From positions 361 through 7,333 of the forward strand of contig DOUW01000364.1 of the NCBI GenBank assembly GCA_003520365.1: DNA of 6,973 bases. Direction: 5' to 3'. This stretch comes from Massilia sp. (lineage in GTDB: Bacteria > Pseudomonadota > Gammaproteobacteria > Burkholderiales > Burkholderiaceae_D). Position 1 is the stretch's first letter. Every line of letters begins with the position of its first letter. Positions 5,066-6,973 of this stretch are shown here, piece by piece. The notes below the pieces were generated by a model that was not told the DNA's origin, searched no databases, and was given only the letters and a program-made list of their open reading frames with translations. Both the position numbers and the translations under genes were made by a program.

Positions 5066-6031
5066 ATGGAAGGCTTTGATATCGCCAATATCGTCGTCTC
5101 GACGATCCGCAACGCGCCGGTGCTGATGTTCGCCGCGCTGGCCGGCCTGTTCGCCGAACGCAGCGGCGTCGTCGACATCGGCCTCGAGGGCAAGATCCTC
5201 GCCTCGGCCTTCGTGTCCGCCGCGGTCGGCTACACGACCCAGAACCCGTGGCTCGGCATCGCCGCCGGCATCGCCGTCTCGGTGGCGCTGGCGATGGTGC
5301 AGGCGTTCGTGTCGATCACCCAGAAGGGCAACCAGCTGGTGGCCGGCATCGCGATCAACATCGCCATGAGCGGCCTGACCTTCGTGGTCGCCCAGTACAT
5401 CTTCCAGCAGGGCGGCCGCACGCCGGACCTCGGCGCGGCGCGCCTGTCCAGCGTGACCCTGCCGGGCGCCGAAGCGGTGGCCGGCATCCCGGTGCTGGGC
5501 TGGATCTGGAACAGCCTGATCGGCGGCCACTCGCCGCTGGTCTACCTCGCCTTCCTGCTGCTGCCGGTGGTGCACTGGGTGGTCTACCACAGCCGCTTCG
5601 GTTTGCGCCTGCGCGCCTGCGGCGAGAACCCGCACGCGGCCGACGCCGCCGGCGTCTCGGTCGAGCGCACCCGCTACCTGGCGATGCTGGTTGCCGGCGT
5701 GCTGTGCTCGTTCTCGGGCGCCTACCTGTCGATCGTCCAGAGCGGCTTCTTCCTGCGCGACATGTCGGCCGGCGCCGGCTACCTGGCGCTGACCGCGCTG
5801 GTGTTCGGCAACTGGCGTCCGCTGCAGACCGTGCTCGGTTGCCTGATGTTCGGCTTCTTCTCGGCGGTGCAGATCCAGATCGAAGGCGTCGACCTGCCGG
5901 TGGTGGGCCACATCCCGGGTTCGCTGATCCAGATGATCCCGTACGTCGTCACCGTGGTCGTGCTGGCCGGCCTGATGGCCAAGTCGGTGGCGCCGAAGGC
6001 GATCGGCAAGCCGTTCGTGAAGTCGCGCTAA
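5066..6031 (+). CDS. ABC transporter permease 2 (nucleoside uptake, YufQ/NupQ-like)
   Basis: This 321-residue second membrane subunit starts 2 bases after the stop of permease 1, with AAGGG (5055-5059) 6 bases upstream as ribosome binding site. The frame is open far upstream through the permease 1 gene, but that part is a shadow reading. The start at 5066 gives the family-typical N-terminus, with a short polar stretch and then a hydrophobic segment at about 17-29. Hallmarks are AERSGVVDIGLEGK (30-43), GNQLVAGIAINI (88-99), the EAA-like loop RACGENPHAADAAGV (183-197) and SAGAGYLALTALVFGNWRP (234-252). Eight to nine hydrophobic segments are apparent. The motifs parallel those of permease 1 (GLFNIGAEG versus GVVDIGLEG; GLNQHAAHYAGV versus GENPHAADAAGV), consistent with ancient duplication. 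It is the last gene of the unit. Confidence 0.94.
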   Translation: MEGFDIANIVVSTIRNAPVLMFAALAGLFAERSGVVDIGLEGKILASAFVSAAVGYTTQNPWLGIAAGIAVSVALAMVQAFVSITQKGNQLVAGIAINIAMSGLTFVVAQYIFQQGGRTPDLGAARLSSVTLPGAEAVAGIPVLGWIWNSLIGGHSPLVYLAFLLLPVVHWVVYHSRFGLRLRACGENPHAADAAGVSVERTRYLAMLVAGVLCSFSGAYLSIVQSGFFLRDMSAGAGYLALTALVFGNWRPLQTVLGCLMFGFFSAVQIQIEGVDLPVVGHIPGSLIQMIPYVVTVVVLAGLMAKSVAPKAIGKPFVKSR

Positions 6032-6069
6032 GCGGGGCTACACCCCGCCGGTAACGCTGCGGCGTTGCC
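6032..6069 (+). other. Two tandem hairpins directly after the permease 2 stop
   Basis: GCGGGG/CCCCGC (6032-6037, 6043-6048) closes a 5-base loop immediately after the TAA. One base later GGTAACGC/GCGTTGCC (6050-6057, 6062-6069) closes a TGCG loop with one T-G wobble. Neither has a T-tail. Ahead of the true terminator they look like 3' end stabilisers or protein/RNA binding sites in the transporter mRNA. Confidence 0.5.
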
Positions 6070-6075
6070 AAACAG

Positions 6076-6120
6076 GCCGGAAAGCCGCTGCCAAGGCGGT
6101 TTTCCGGCTTTTTTTATTTT
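6076..6120 (+). terminator. Strong intrinsic terminator of the ATPase-permease unit
   Basis: GCCGGAAAGCCGC (6076-6088) pairs over 13 positions, including one G-T wobble, with GCGGTTTTCCGGC (6096-6108) around a 7-base loop. Seven Ts, an A and four Ts follow. This is the clearest terminator in the window. Confidence 0.9.
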
Positions 6121-6188
6121 CCAGAATTTTCTGTGTGGAAAAAAAGCCTTGCCGACCCTGCATCATATATGACTTACTATCGCAAAAA

Positions 6189-6248
6189 GTCAACGCAGGA
6201 TGTGGCGTTGGCGCGACGTTGCTGAAAATTTTTTCGTCGCGAATTTTC
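6189..6248 (+). repeat. Cluster of overlapping inverted repeats in the beta-helix leader
   Basis: GTCAACGC (6189-6196) pairs with GCGTTGGC (6205-6212), including one T-G wobble. Immediately after, CGCGACG (6212-6218) mirrors CGTCGCG (6235-6241), and GAAAATT (6224-6230) mirrors AATTTTC (6242-6248). The last two pairs cross one another, and there is no base between the two 3' arms, so they are more likely alternatives than a pseudoknot. Confidence 0.4.
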
Positions 6249-6333
6249 ATGCTTCAAAGCACGATTTTTCCTATGAGAATGTGTCTTCTGGAGCGCTGCA
6301 GTATGGTCTTCGCTACACAAAAAGTATCCACAC

Positions 6334-6345
6334 GGAATTAATTCC
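6334..6345. repeat. Perfect 12-bp palindrome upstream of the beta-helix gene
   Basis: GGAATTAATTCC is exactly self-complementary and lies 67 bases before the start codon. The pentamer CACGG flanks it on both sides (6331-6335 and 6347-6351). It is a candidate binding site for a dimeric regulator; no consensus is recognised. Confidence 0.4.
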
Positions 6346-6412
6346 TCACGGTATTCTGCGTTTTCTGAATCTCACCGACGCCCTGCTCGCAGCGCCCTTC
6401 ACGAGGAATACC

Positions 6413-6973
6413 ATGCAACCGACCCGTTTCAGCGCCACCCGCCGTATCGCTTTCGCCGCTTCCGCAATGGTCCTGGGCGCTGCCTTTGTAGCCCCCGCCG
6501 CGGCCGCCACCCTCAGCGTCGGTGCAGGCAAGACCTATGCAACGCCGTGCAAGGCGTTCGCCGCTGCCAAGACCGGCGACCTCATCGAAATCCAGGCCGC
6601 CACCTATAGCGGCGACGTCTGCGCCATCAGCGCCAGCAAGCTGACCATCCGCGGCGTCAACGGCCGCCCGCAGATCAACGCTGCCGGCAAAAGCTACGGC
6701 GGCAAGGGAATCTGGGTCGTGCGCGGTAACGACATCACCATCGACAACGTCGAGATGTTCGGCGCCAAGGTGGCCGACAAGAACGGCGCCGCCCTGCGCC
6801 TCGAAGGCACCGACTTCACGCTGCGCAATAGCTTCCTGCACGATAACGAGAACGGCATCCTCAGTGGCGCCAATACCGCCAGCACCGTGACCATCGAATA
6901 CACCGAGTTCGGCCGCAACGGCTACGGCGACGGCTACAGCCACAACCTCTACATCGGCAAGGTCGCCAAGCTC
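6413..6973 (+). CDS. Secreted right-handed parallel beta-helix protein, N-terminal part (cut by window edge)
   Basis: The first 187 codons are present with no stop before the edge. The start at 6413 has GAGGA (6403-6407) 5 bases upstream and begins a good signal peptide: Arg5, Arg10 and Arg11, a hydrophobic stretch at 12-27, and cleavage within PAAAA at 28-32. The mature part shows the entry to a pectate-lyase-like beta-helix: a short amphipathic cap with Cys46 (TPCKAFAAAKTGDLIEI, 44-60), YSGDVC with Cys70, then repeated short strands separated by G/N turns, such as LTIRGVNG (77-84), GNDITIDNVEMFG (105-117), GTDFTLRNSFLHDNENGI (132-149) and STVTIEYTEFGRNGYG (157-172). Residues 175-182 (YSHNLYIG) resemble the His/Asn-containing coil often seen in these proteins. 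Relatives may be polysaccharide lyases, isomerases or cell-surface proteins; no catalytic set can be assigned from half a protein. Cys46 and Cys70 could form a cap disulfide. It is separated from the transporter by a strong terminator. Confidence 0.85.
   Translation, partial: MQPTRFSATRRIAFAASAMVLGAAFVAPAAAATLSVGAGKTYATPCKAFAAAKTGDLIEIQAATYSGDVCAISASKLTIRGVNGRPQINAAGKSYGGKGIWVVRGNDITIDNVEMFGAKVADKNGAALRLEGTDFTLRNSFLHDNENGILSGANTASTVTIEYTEFGRNGYGDGYSHNLYIGKVAKL

Larger units (their letters stand above)
6121..6412 (+). promoter_or_regulatory. AT-richer gene-free leader upstream of the beta-helix gene
   Basis: The base composition drops to near balanced, and most codon-like structure disappears until about 6360. 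No convincing sigma-70 pair was found; TTGCCG (6149-6154) and TACTAT (6175-6180) are 20 bases apart, too far. Structural elements are a hairpin at 6189-6212, competing repeats at 6212-6248 and a palindrome at 6334-6345. The reading frame of the beta-helix gene is open from 6173, with an ATG at 6200, but the translated stretch has codon use unlike the neighbouring genes. Confidence 0.45.

Noticed and set aside
5060..5911. Minus-strand open frame opposite permease 2
   Set aside because: It is another shadow frame; the translation is dominated by Arg, Gln, His, Asp and Ala with no recognisable fold.
6208..6223. Sigma-54-like TTGGCGCG...TTGCT
   Set aside because: The GG (6210-6211) and GC (6221-6222) are separated by 9 bases instead of the required 10, and this spacing is strict for sigma-54. 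No enhancer-like site was seen.
6038..6250. Small minus-strand open frame over the terminator
   Set aside because: It runs through the hairpins and terminator, with no family resemblance and no plausible start signal.
6135..6341. Small + strand open frame of 68 codons (GTG start) in the beta-helix leader
   Set aside because: It has no ribosome binding site, unusual codon use and no recognisable feature, and it begins just after the terminator tail.
1..6973. tRNA, rRNA, CRISPR array, insertion sequence, integrase or attachment site
   Set aside because: I looked for these on both strands and saw no supporting motif, repeat array, terminal inverted repeats or transposase/recombinase reading frame.

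Overview
The window is GC-rich, tightly packed coding DNA with G/C-ending codons. It looks like a betaproteobacterium, most plausibly Oxalobacteraceae (Massilia or Duganella type). That placement is my inference from codon use, the gene families and the style of the beta-helix secretory protein. There is no 16S or other marker in the window to confirm it. All convincing genes are on the + strand.

Layout. (1) 42-911 is an alpha/beta hydrolase of the ABHD13/ABHD17-like type with an N-terminal hydrophobic segment, closed by a clean hairpin terminator. (2) 949-1333 is a gene-free stretch ahead of the transporter. It holds a long interrupted hairpin (1203-1238) with competing pairings, and a perfect 12-bp palindrome overlapping a TACAAT hexamer just upstream of the ribosome binding site. 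(3) 1334-6031 is a complete ABC importer of the BMP/PnrA nucleoside-uptake type: periplasmic binding protein, double-domain ATPase, and two different permeases. (4) 6032-6120 carries three consecutive hairpins, the last being a strong intrinsic terminator. (5) 6121-6412 is an AT-richer, gene-free leader with inverted repeats. (6) 6413 to the window edge is the first 187 codons of a secreted right-handed parallel beta-helix protein.

How the genes work together. The binding protein should capture a nucleoside-like ligand in the periplasm and deliver it to a channel formed by the two permeases. The single ATPase polypeptide drives transport and has one consensus and one degenerate nucleotide site. 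The binding-protein gene is cut off from the ATPase gene by a strong terminator. The ATPase and both permeases are instead translationally tight: a 4-base ATGA overlap, then a 2-base gap. This suggests two transcriptional units, with the binding protein made in excess. No purine or pyrimidine catabolic gene is present to fix the substrate.

I saw no tRNA, rRNA, CRISPR array, insertion sequence or integrase, and nothing that amounts to a clear undescribed multigene system. The most interesting signals are regulatory: the structured leader of the binding-protein gene, the apparent lack of a Shine-Dalgarno at the ATPase start, and the in-frame open stretch upstream of the beta-helix gene.
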